From: Linnemannia schmuckeri
Taxonomy: Eukaryota > Mortierellomycota > Mortierellomycetes > Mortierellales > Mortierellaceae
Length of the DNA: 64,000 nucleotides
Reading direction: 5' to 3'
NCBI GenBank assembly: GCA_029449235.1
Contig: JANATG010000003.1
Coordinates: 248,001-312,000 of the forward strand
Part shown: piece after piece, positions 44,401 to 55,473 of the stretch
Layout of the letters: the number at the start of each line of letters is the position of its first letter
How positions within the stretch are numbered: the stretch's first letter is position 1
Translations under genes and position numbers: made by a program
Notes under the pieces: generated by a model
Told to the model about the DNA's origin: nothing
What the model saw: only the letters and a program-made list of their open reading frames with translations
Database searches by the model: none

Positions 44401-47400
44401 AACCTGTCTTGTAGGTAACTTAGAACAATAGAAAAAATAAACAACAGCCTGGTAGGCCTCTCTTTTCCTTCCTTTCATAGAACATAAAAAGGGGTACAAA
44501 CCGTGTAGCAAACCTATTATTTTGTTGTTGATGCACGAGGGTTGTAGGTAGGAGTGAGAGAAAGTAGAGTTGGAGAAGGATAGGTTGGACCAGTATTCGT
44601 ATCCGGGGGCAGGATTCGTGTGTACTGACTTTGGAAAGATGGGAAGGAAGTTTGTTTGCGTTCTTTGTTTTTGTTTGTTTTTGTGCAACCATTCAGCATT
44701 TAGTCGGTCAAAATGACAAGAACATCAACAACAAAAACAAAAACAAATAACGTAAACCATGGATGTCAAAGTGAAGAGAGGAAGAAGGACGACAGAAAAA
44801 AAAACAAGGAGGTTGTCGACAGAGAGATCCTCTACTTTTATTCATCTCGCTCAAGGCTGGAAGATAAGACCCAAGGGGGTGGAGCTGTTATCTTGTTCAT
44901 GATAGCATTTCCAAAACACCTCCGCTTCATTCTCCACTTGCTCAAGTGTTATCATGTATTTTCTGCGCTCGCCTGTCTTTTCTGGGACACCTGTCCTCAT
45001 GTTCCTCTTTCTTGCTCCTTTTTGGTGCTCCCTTATCCTTGGATAGCTCCTTCCATCGTTATCGCTGCTGGACATCTCTTTATGAAAAAAAATGTGTTTG
45101 TGTCGCTGACATCGAAAATGATAGTAGCTACTCCCTTCTTCAGCCATAACAACAACAAAAGTCGATACGGCACTGTCGACATGTTACCTCCTCCACTTCA
45201 AAGGCTGCTCAAGTATAAACATAATCGGTGATAACGGCGGTGATATGAGATACGAGGATTGAGGAGGGAGCTCTCGATGAGGCTGAAATACATCTCTCAT
45301 GGATCATGGATGTGATACATCCTTAGTGTGGGCACTCTAAGGTGAGGAATGGCGAATCTGTGGACATTGTTCTTCTCACCCACTACCTTAGCTGGCTACC
45401 ATGTTCTATGTGGTCATTGAAAAGCCATTGCTAAGAGCTCCTCAATGGGTGTCAACCGATGATGGTTCGAGACCTTGATCAGAGACATCACTTCTCACCA
45501 ACTTTTCACCATACGTTTGTCCTTCAACATCTCTTTTTCTTTTCAAAAATGACAAAGCCCTACATAGAATGAACATAAATCACTCTCTATCCCTCACTTC
45601 TCACTTGGGAATGCTTTCCCAACTACCTTAGTCGATTCAATGGTCTTTGAATAAAGACAACCTCTGTTATTCTCAAAAACAGAACACAAATAAACGATGC
45701 CTCTTTTGTGAGTGTGTCAAACTTACATAGTCTCTCTACGCCTCACTACTGGTGCAGCTGCAAAAAAGAAAGGCGAAGTCTAGAATGGGGAGGTTGGTAG
45801 TGAGCGAGCGAGAGCTGAGGCGGATTGAGATTGATCCGCCAAGGGCACACACTACTGTACTGTACATGTACCTTCTCATCTCCCCTCCTAACGACTTTTC
45901 CCCGTCCCGTTCTTCGACTCTTCCTTATTTCAATGTTGTTTTTCTCTTCTTTTTCTGTCACACCAATCAAAGCAGCTAGAAAATGCATGTAAGGCGCGCC
46001 CTTGAAGAAAGATGAGAGTACGGGCGATAACATACAAAAGCCGACTAGAGAGAAAAGTATCATACGAGTAAGGATTGATATCTAGGAGAGTAAAAATGGT
46101 TCAAGGTAGTGGTAGAAAAAGGATAGGCGGCTATCTTCGCGCCTTGGCTTATCATTTCAAATTATTTATTTGCTCCGCTCTTTCTTGTGTCTGCCTTGTC
46201 TTATCGTTTTTAGACAGGAATTATTTTTGAGGCCAATTTTCTATGATAAGGCACAAAGTCTGTGAAGAGAGTGAAAGGGAAAGAGAGAGAGAGAGATGAA
46301 TTCTGCCCTATTCAGGTTCTTTCTATGCGTATGTCGCATCGCTTGCTCTCGTATTCAAGTTGGGTCCTTTGATCTCTTCCTCCTCCCCGCCTAAGAGTAG
46401 AAGGAGAAGAGCACTAAAACAACAAATGCGTGAAGGAGAAACACCAACAATCAACAGAGAGAGAGAGAGAGAGAGAGGAGAGCAGGACGAACGGGCAACG
46501 GGAGAAGGCCCAGAACATGCCCTCATGAAGCAATGAAAGAAGGCAAAGGAGTATATGCAGGTCATGGTTCTAACCCGATCAGCCAGTCCCAATACCTTCC
46601 TCGTCATCCTCTCATCTTCCAAGAATCCTGAACCAAATCAACAAGAAAGCTAACGTTTTTTGTTTATGGTCCCTCAAGCGCTTCTCCAAGTGACGCTAAT
46701 TACAGCTCTCTGTCATGCACTCCAATATTGAGCGTAAGAGGTCAAAGAAGACAACGAGGACGGGAGGAACAAGACCAGGGAAATGACACTTGCAAATAAT
46801 TGTTTTTTTTATCCATCTGGTCACCGATTGGACCCAACCAAGACAACCATCTCTCTATTCTGTTTTGTTCTTCTGTCCACTCTCTGGCTTCAACACTACG
46901 CCACATCAAAACCTCCAAACTAAAGAGAAGAAGCATAACAACTACCGACAGAACAAATACCTCAAAGCGAAAAGAAAGAATAACGGGCAGACAAGAAGAG
47001 GCTCTCTCTTTTGTCTCCAAACCATGTGTGTAGAATTGTCCCAAATACATCTCTCCAACTACCAAATCAAGCCAAACCTACAAGCAAATCTATCCACCCT
47101 CCTTCATTCCTCCCCACAACATTGCTCCACACCAAACAAACTAGCAAGAGGGACAAAACAAAACAGAAGGAAGTCTTTGTTCGTAGTAATCATCATCGGC
47201 CATAAGAATGTTTTTTAATAGATAAAAAGAAGTGTGGGTACATCGACAACCTACTCCTCCCACAACAAATGCTCCTTCTCCATCATCCCGCAACAAACCA
47301 GGAGATCCAATCATTGCGAGCAAAAAAAGAACGATGCTCGGCTAAATGTGTATCTCTCGCTGTATTACTATGGGTTGTAAAATCAAGCTCAGAGATGGTC

Positions 47401-47414
47401 GTATATTCTGACAT

Positions 47415-50400
47415 TTAGGCAGTCTCCTTCTCCGAGAGCACGGTGGCAAACGAGAAAGGCTGGAAAGCATAACCAGTACCCTAAGATATGACAAACACAA
47501 CACAAAAACACATTAGTTCTCTGACAACATTACGACACACAGCAAACAACCGAACCAGCTAGGGAAAAAAAAGCGGCAAAAAGCACTCACGATGTAAAAC
47601 TTGCTGTTGAACTCGACCCAGTGGAGACGAAGAGCGTGCAAGAAAGCAGAGAGTCCCTCCATGCCGACGAGAATGAAGATCGACAAGAAAAACCAGACAG
47701 CGAACATGGCAACTGTCATAATTGCGCCAATAGTACCCGAGAAACCCCAGGCAACGCCCAAAGTCATGCTCCACAAGACCTCCGACAGCTGCGCGTGAGC
47801 AAGCGACAGGGCCCAGAGACGCAAGTACGAGGCCGTGTTGGAGATACAACTCAAGCAGAAATCGATCGTGTGAATGACCTGGTGGATGAACTCCTCCGAG
47901 AACTCAAACTCCTCCTCGCCCTCAATTTCGTCGGCAACAACAGCTCCAGCGGCTTCCTCCGAGCGGGTACTGTCGGTACTGACACGAACATTGTGCTCCG
48001 AGGGCTGGTGGTAACCCATGGCGCGGGCCTTGCCGTGCTCCCACTTGAGATAGTATGGCTTCACGAACAACATCCAGGGAATGCAGATGAATGCAACCAA
48101 GACCAAAAATCCTTGCACAAATGCCTATTACGAATGACACAAAAAGAAGACCTGTTGTTAAAATAGTTGTGTTGTTGCGACGGATTTTCATTACGATGTC
48201 TCGCTGAGATACTTTACCTGTCCAGGATAGAGACGGTCTCCCTCTGCGACAGATCCAGGGCTGAGGAACATGTAGATCATAGTGTTGAGCAAACTGGGAG
48301 GAGAGTTGCGGACGGCGTGGCCAGCAGCATCGGTCTCAAACCAGTTGACAGACCACTTGTAAAGGATCATCAACGTCAAATATCCGAACAAGGCCTGCAT
48401 GAAAATCATCTGAGGAATGAAACCTGCAATAATGTCAATGGGCTTGCGATAGAACTTGGCGTTGTAGTAGACCATGCAGATACCGAACGACATGTGGATA
48501 ACTCCGAGAATGACCGACATCTTCATCTTGTACGAGTTGGTGAAGAGGAGGTAGTTGTCAGTTCCGTGCCAGGCGTAATCAATACCGAAGGGATAAGTAT
48601 GACCGTTGGGCTCAGCGACGATCACAGTCTTGCCAGGGTAGTCGTCAGGGACATGGAAATCCCAGCCAGACTGGAACCAGGGCAGAGCGCGAGAAAAGAT
48701 ATCGTTGTACATCATTCCAGTAAAAATCGAGAAAGCTCCCATGAGAAGAATAATGTAACGACCGCCAAAGACCATTTGGAACATCTATCAACATCAAATA
48801 AAAAGACAAGTGTTATGTTAATATCGAGACGTTGAACGACATGCAAATCAATTGACAATAACTGAGCAGACATATGATTAATCTGCGCATACCTCTCCGT
48901 CGACGTGAGCAAGCTTGCGCTCGTTCATGCAAAGGTACATTCCGATGAGAAGAACAATAATACCGTGACCGACATCGCCGAACATGACGGCGAAGAGGAA
49001 GGGGAATGAAATGATGGTAAAGAGACCGGGGTTGACCTCACGGTACTTAGCCATACCATAGGCATCAACAATGCCCTGGAACCCAACAGTGAACTTGTTG
49101 GTCTTATGGAAGGTTGGGGGTTCCTTGTGGGTCTTAAGCTCGTTCAAGATCGAGGGTACCATGGAGCCAGAGCGCTCAGTCACACCGCGGAGAGCAGTCT
49201 GGATGGTGTTAATCTCGTTGGTAGGACACCAGCCCTCAGCGATCAAGCACTTGCGGTTGATGTCGTAGTTGAAGTGGTTCATAGTGTGGTAGGTCGCCTT
49301 TTCCTTCTTAACGATAATCATCCATGCGACCAAGTTCTCCGAGATGCGCATCAACTCCTGGCGACGGGTCTGGGTGGTGTTGACCAGGACAGAGTTGAAC
49401 TCTTCGATGTGGCGGACAACATCGAGAAGGGCCTCGCGACGACGGTCGGAAGACGAGTCAATGGGGTAGAGAGTTGCACCGAGAGACTCTGCAATCTTCT
49501 TGATCTTGGCCAAGATCTCGCGACCGTGGGCAAAGATAATGAAAACGTTCTTCTCAACGACAACATCGGTCGAGGGATCGATGACAGGCTCGTCAATCTC
49601 GGCAGTGTTCATGTACAAGTTGCCGCGGAGGGATCTCCAGAGGATGCGCTCAAAGGTCTGCATCTTGTTGCGGGGAATGACACCAGTGACGTTGCCAAGC
49701 TGAAGACCAGCGCCCTGGGCTTCCTGCGAAGGACCGGACTCCAAGTCGTCCAAAAGAGGAGCACTGGGCTCATCGAATGAGTTACGGATCTCAGTCTGGT
49801 GCGACGCGGCCTAGAGAAAATAAGTATACAAATACGATAATTTTGGTCAGTCACCTACTATTTAAGTGTGTCGTGATTTTCGTCAGAGTAAAACAAATAA
49901 GAAAAAAACATGGCGATTATATACCTCTTGAAAAAAGTCAGAGGTCTCGCGAAGGACGTGCTTGAGCTCGGTCAGCTCCAAGTAACGACGCTGCATGGTT
50001 TCATGCGAGTTGTTCATCTGAAGAAGACGGTTCTCGTGCTCAGAGAGGCGTTCCTCGAGGTCATCGAGTTCCTGGCGCGAACGGGCGCGTGAGCTGTACG
50101 AGTTGGAGAGGGTCGTACGGACAGGGATCTCTGCCTTTTCAATTTGCGAGGTGAAGAAACCTGTGTGGGGAAGGGGATTTAGGAGAAGGAAAAAGACACG
50201 GGTATCAGCTGACGATATTCAGGCACAAACAAACTACGCGCGTGCTTCACGCTGATTTGCAACCCCCCCCCCCCCCCCTCCTTTGCAACACTTGGTATAT
50301 ATCAAGCAAGCACCAAGAAACTTACGAAGCTGTCTCTCCATCTCGTCGAAGCGCCTGATCTCGCCAACGAAAGCGCGCTGGAAGGCATTGACGTCTGGAT

Positions 50401-50680
50401 TGAGCTATATTATCAAGACGACACGACAAGAAAGGGAGAGTGCAACGGCAGTCAGGGTGTTAGTGAAAAAAAGGGATCTATGCAAGGTGGGCTATGTGCC
50501 ATTGCTCACATAAGCACTTCCTTTGTAACAGCTCCTTTTGACCAAATGTATCCTTACATCGCGGAACTGAACAAGTCCCAGCTCTCCTAACTCAGAGACA
50601 GTGGGTTGGGCAACCTCAGCTGGAATGTACAGCTGGATCAGCGACATTTCTTCCGAACGGAAGAAGGTGGACTCGGCCAT
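47415..50680 (-). CDS. VPH1: V-type proton ATPase subunit a
   Basis: Membrane stator/proton-channel subunit of the vacuolar H+-ATPase. The start at 50680 gives TFFRSEEMSLIQLYIPAEVA and ELGELGLVQFRD, the canonical N-terminus. The cytosolic half continues through GVIPRNKMQTFERILWRSLR, then FVIIFAHGRE-like and MNHFNYDINRKCLIAEGWCP. The membrane half begins FTVGFQGIVDAYGMAKYREV and PFLFAVMFGDVGHG, and contains the essential arginine region ASYLRLWALSLAHAQLSEVL in the exon near 47.8 kb. The last small exon ends ATVLSEKETA with stop at 47415-47417. About eight exons; one 5' intron carries a C16 run (50263-50278, plus strand). Fungi may have vacuolar and Golgi isoforms; which one this is cannot be told. 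Confidence 0.96.
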
Positions 50681-51107
50681 AGCTACGAGTTAGTGACGTT
50701 CAGTCGTCTTTGCTGAAGGTTGGGTGGAATGTTTGTTGGTTGTTGGTTGCTGTTGGTGAGTGAGTGATCCTTCCTGCGAGGGGTGGTTGTTTGAGAGAGT
50801 GAAGAGGAGAGATAGTGTTGACTAATGCGAGTGTGAGGAAGGGGAAAGGTGAGCGGGGAGGGAGGGAGGAGTGAAGGACAGGTGTGAACAAGAGGTTCAA
50901 TGACCATGACCATATGGTCCCTGCCCTGCATTCAAAAAAATGGCGACGTCACAGTAGGATTGACTGGTGCGGTCATTTCTATCGACTTTTCTTTTTAAGG
51001 TGTGCCTTGTGGTCACGAATATTCTTGCCTGGCCACGCGGGAGTAAACTTGAGCTCAGCTCACATACATAACAGACACGCACAAGAAAGACAGAGCAAAA
51101 GAAACTC
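50681..51107. promoter_or_regulatory. Divergent promoter VPH1/MOD5
   Basis: 427 bp between opposed start codons. The VPH1-proximal half is CT-rich on the VPH1 strand. No TATA box was identified. Confidence 0.45.
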
Positions 51108-53940
51108 ATGCGTCGTTGGCTGACATTCGCAGGACGAGTACATCAGACACTGAAAACACGACTCAACAACTACAACTATATACAGCTGTCCTCCTGCCTC
51201 GTAGACGCCTCTCTACCAGCAACACGACACTACCCAGTCCAGTCAACTTTATTATCAACTTTCACGACAGAAAACCTCCCTTGGACAAGACGCCGCGTTT
51301 ACAGCTCCCTCAGTAGAACTATGGATCCAGGCGTGATAGCCGTCATTGGCACCACCGGTGTCGGGAAATCCAACCTATCGATCCAGCTTGCTAAGGAACT
51401 AGACGGAGAAGTCATCAATGGAGACGCCCTCCAGGTAGAAAAAGTCTTCTAAAAACAAGGCGCAACAAGCAAGGAAACACATGGGGAGAGGGTCAAAGCT
51501 CATTATTTTTTCTGCTGACGCCACTTTTCTTAATTTGCTCCGCAAAACAGGTCTACAAGGGACTGGATATTATTACTAACAAGATGCCCATGGACGAACG
51601 CGAAGGGGTTGTGCACCACCTTATGGATTTTTTGCCCATGGATCAGGAATACTCTGTTCTGGACTTCAAAGCTGATGCCTTAGGTCTGGTACGCATCCCG
51701 CAATGATCCTATCGGCCGTTTTACATTTACTGATCAAAATCAATCGCATTGGTCAAAGCCTCAAGACTATCCTAACGGTTGATCCATTTGTTTCAAAAAC
51801 CGATTTGATAGATTGAAAAGATTCATGAACGAAAGCATATGCCGGTCGTAGTTGGAGGAACACACTACTACATCCAATCACTCCTCTGGCGCGACACTTT
51901 ACTGGATACGAAAAAGAATGTCGGGACACTCTCCGAAGTGCAACAACAGGAAGAATCAGACGCTAACGAAAAGTTTTTGCGCGACTCGGATACTGCGACA
52001 TTGTACAGGAAGCTGCAGGAGGTCGATCCTATCATGGCCAACAAGTGGCATGAGAACGACCGGCGAAAAATCACTCGCTCACTTCAGGTATGGGCTCGGA
52101 TATATGCCTGACTCGATTGGCTGAAAAACAAAAGTTTGCTTGAGGCTACCTCGCTAAATATTTGAGCTGTCTTTGTTCGATGTACATATTATACAGGTGT
52201 TCTTTGAGACGGGTGAATGTCAGAGCGATCTTATCAAGAAGCAGCATGCTCTACCAGACAGCGAAAGACTTCGGTAAGGATCCAACTATGCTCATCGCAC
52301 GAGAGAAACAACGGATCTTGAGACCATCGTCTGCTCACCTGCCAATGGGAATCTCTGCACTAGGATGCCAACATGCATATTCTGGATCTATTCTGCACCG
52401 GATGTACTAAACGCTCGTCTGGACGCAAGAGTTGATACAATGGTCAAGGTATACACTATATTCTTGTGGATACAAACAACATTGATTTCGGATTTTTTGT
52501 CGAGCAGGCTGAAGGGGGTATCTAACTCGCCTATATTTATTCGTTCTGCATAATAGGGTGGTCTTTTTGAAGAGATTCAAGGAATGAGAAAGAGCGTAGG
52601 ACCAAATACGGATTATGAGCGCGGAATCTGGCAGGCAATTGGTATGCAGGAAAATCAACAGCAACGATAGCTACTTTGATGAATGCAGAGAAGGCACTCA
52701 CGAACGTTAACGGCGGTGGATATCCTCATTCATGTATTATAGGTTACAAAGAGTTTGATCCATATTTTACAGCAGTAGAGGAAGCGATCAAGAACGACCA
52801 ACCAACAGGTAAGGCTATAGTACCACTTATTGAAAAGAATAAACGCAAGATGTGTGTTGATTGATTATATTTGCTGATAGTACCATCTTGCTTCTTTATG
52901 CCGCACCTTGTAGACACAGAAGAGCTAGAAAAGCTAAAAGCAGAGTGTACAGAGACAATGAAGACGAGGACACGGCAATACGCAAAGCGGCAAGTTCTTT
53001 GGATCCGCAACAAGCTGCTCCCACTCTGCCGCGAGAAGGAGGTTAAGATCTATCTCCTAGACGCTACCTGTAGGCCGCGCTGGTTTGTTTTTATGCATTG
53101 TTGTCACAAGGTGATCTGAACATGAAGAGATGCCTTTAGCTCTAACGCTGACTTTTTTGATTGCGTTGACATAGCACTGGATACGTGGAAAGAGAATGTT
53201 GGCAATGTCGCCGTCAAAATCGCCAAAAGTAAGTTCATGAATCATTGCCGTTGTACGGCATGGCACAGCAAAAATTGCCGTTAGTCGGGTAGAAGGATGC
53301 CGATACTCATCTTTTTGACGGCTTTTACTAATAGGTTTCTTTGCAGGGGAAGACCTACCCAACGCAGAGAGCTTGAACCAATACGCCAAAGAAATGCTCG
53401 CCGCTCAACGAGATCTTGAGTAAGGATTTTAAACCATGTTTTTGGCCATGTTCATACATCTAAGAAACACACACTAACACCGCCTTTCTTCTATATCTTC
53501 ATTGATACAAACAACACAGTGCTGTGTCAGCATTAGAGTCGTGGGAAAAGAAAGAATGCGACATTTGCACAAGTATGCAAAGAATTATGCACGAAAAGTA
53601 CGCCCAACCACCGGGGTCTACTACCTCTGAAGAACAACAACTTCCACCGCCTGTGATCATCCATGGTCCAACAAGCTGGGAACAACACTTGCGGTCCAAG
53701 ATGCATCGCAAGATGAGGACCAACAAGGCTGAGATGGAGCGGGATGGTGCTAACTGGTGGTATTTCAAGGCGCAAGAGTACAAGAAGCGGAAAAGGGAGG
53801 GGACACTGAACCAGGAGATTGAGATTGTTGGTGGAGTGATGGATGGTAGTGATGATGGTGACAGTGTAGGGCAGCCGGATTCAAAAATACGGCGAACTGA
53901 TGTCGGGAATGATGGTGATAAGAAGGAAGAGAAGCCATAA
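51108..53940 (+). CDS. MOD5: tRNA dimethylallyltransferase (i6A37), two in-frame starts
   Basis: Adds an isopentenyl group to A37 of tRNAs that read UNN codons. Eleven exons join in frame to 589 residues from ATG 51108 or 518 from ATG 51321. The DMAPP/ATP P-loop is IGTTGVGKSNLSIQLA, then DALQVYKGLDIITNKMP, VVVGGTHYYIQSLLW and ENDRRKITRSLQVFFETG, IFWIYSAPDVLNARLDARVD and GGLFEEIQGMRKS. The C-terminal exon has a matrin-type zinc finger (CDIC ... HLRSKMHRK) as in TRIT1 and Mod5, followed by a Lys/Asp-rich tail. The 71-residue extension from the first ATG is Arg/Thr/Ser-rich without acids at its start, so a mitochondrial form is likely. A polyadenylation-like AATAAA lies at 53986-53991. Confidence 0.95.
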
Positions 53941-54038
53941 TAAGTACATACTTTGAAACGTACCTCCTTTTTTGATCACCATCAAATAAAAAAAGCTAAA
54001 ATATTTTTTGATCGAAAATTACTTTATTAATGGTGGCG

Positions 54039-54376
54039 CTAAGATTTGTCAACGGCGCCATTACCAGCCTGTACAAGGCTCTGATCAACATCTTTCCTCC
54101 ACTTGCTCCAATCAACATCTTGGAGCTTACAGCTATGAAGGCAGACATAACTGGCCAACGGACAAAGACTATGCCATGCCATATCCGTATCCTCATCTGG
54201 GGGCCCGGAGGGGACGGCGTTGTTGCATTCGGGGAATATCTTTAGCGTGTGAACGATGCATTCATGAAAATACGTCTTGAATCCAACCATGTCTCTGGTG
54301 GCGCTGGTGGGTTGTAGAGTGTTCGGATGTCGTTACTGCTAGTGTTGCGTTTCTTGATACTCCTTCTTGAGGTCAT
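54039..54376 (-). CDS. Candidate small Cys-containing protein, unrecognised
   Basis: The minus strand has ATG at 54376 in good context and a downstream frame (54290-54039) that reads FKTYFHECIVHTLKIFPECN, DEDTDMAWHSLCPLASYVC and DVDWSKWRKDVDQSLVQAG. The two lie in different frames; short phase-1 introns from a GTATCA or a GTAACG donor to an acceptor CCAGAG would join them into a protein of roughly 90-100 residues. A reversed AATAAA (TTTATT, 54023-54028) follows the stop, and the gene would be convergent with MOD5. The opposite strand is open too (54030-54245). Function unknown. Confidence 0.35.
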
Positions 54377-54718
54377 GGTTGTTGCAAAGTGGAGCGAGTT
54401 TGTTGGTAGTCTTGCTTGTTCGATCAGGCGAGTTTGTGATGGTATAGGGATGAAGAAGAGGATGTCGGTGTGTGGGGTGAGGTGAGGCGGAGTAGTGGTG
54501 CACCGAGGACGAGGTTGGTGGAGGTAGAGTCTGTGATGAGGAAAGGGAGTGGTACAGGGGGGATGCAGACCAGCGCTACTGAAACTATGATTCGGCAAAC
54601 TACCATTTTGTGTATATGGAAATATTAGGAGGGATAAGTTAAGCGCTGAGTGAAAAAGTGAAGGAAGAGGAGGAGGAGGAGGAGGAGGAGGAGCGAAGAA
54701 AGAAAAGGGGCGAGAAAG

Positions 54719-54771
<53 letters not shown>

Positions 54772-55473
54772 AGAGAACGAAGAAAAAAAGAACGAAAAAA
54801 GTAAAGGATGTGTCTCACATTGGCAGTGGCAGTTCAACACCGAGGTTGTAAGGGATATTGAGAATCACATAGACGCGAAATTTTGCAACAGTAAGATGGG
54901 ACCCATTGATACGCGTTTCAGTCCTGCATGGCGACGTAGGTTTTCACAGATAGACCGAGGGTTTTGAAAGTGTACACCATAGAGATATTCAGGCAAGGAA
55001 TGAATGGTTGACGGCAGTGGCGCCGGGGACCGATAATATGTTTTTTTTCGTTAAGCTCCCGGAAATTTTCGTGAGGTTTTATGGAGTTTTTGTGAAAATA
55101 GTGCACAACTACCTGGAGAGTGTATCTTCTAGTCAGAGGTTGCCGGATTGGGCGCCGTACTTGGTCGGTCTTCGCAAAAGAAATGAAGGAAGAGGAAGTG
55201 GCCGGAATGGTAGGCGTATCGTGTTTCCTTATACGCAGAAGGGAGACAGTGTTGGTGGCAACACTTAGGGGTGTAAAGGTAAAGATTCGATTCCAATTGC
55301 ATGATTCGAATTTGTCAAAATACCTTTTCAAATGGATTCACAACGAAAACATGAATAAACGCTGGCTCTTCCGCTCGTAAAACAAAACAAGCCGTTTTCA
55401 TCATAGAAAGTAAGATTGGTATTGTTACACAAGGTTACAAAAAATGCTAAATGAAAGAAACCTGTCAAAATGA
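54377..55473. other. Intergenic with microsatellite and A50 run
   Basis: 1.1 kb. It has a GGA/GAG microsatellite (54667-54692) and the A50 homopolymer. A 137-codon minus frame (55331-54918) is open but has no motif I recognise and overlaps plus-strand frames of similar quality. Confidence 0.45.
54719..54768. repeat. A50 homopolymer
   Basis: Uninterrupted run of about 50 A in a purine-only neighbourhood. The exact length may be affected by sequencing. Confidence 0.85.

Larger units (their letters stand above)
37467..47414. other. ~10-kb gene desert with microsatellites
   Basis: No frame in this stretch carries a motif that I recognise, and the longest frames (44713-45231 plus, 172 codons; 44688-44245 minus, 147 codons) have no domain signature or codon bias. 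It is the upstream region of the hexose transporter and the downstream region of V-ATPase subunit a. It contains an AATG microsatellite, a 25-bp tandem duplication, GATAGA and GA runs (42777-42806, 46275-46297, 46458-46476), a T32 run and a patch of different character at 45.24-45.66 kb. It may hold long non-coding RNA, distal regulation or decayed mobile DNA. Confidence 0.5.

Noticed and set aside
44245..45231. Open frames of 147 (minus) and 172 (plus) codons in the gene desert
   Set aside because: Composition follows the A-rich/T-rich DNA, no domain motif, no splice context and no codon bias like neighbouring real genes.
45270..45300. Possible hammerhead-ribozyme core (CGATGA ... GAAA)
   Set aside because: The invariant CTGANGA box is not matched and stem II is missing.
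54918..55331. 137-codon minus-strand frame
   Set aside because: No family motif; similar open frames overlap on the other strand; no promoter or polyadenylation cue.
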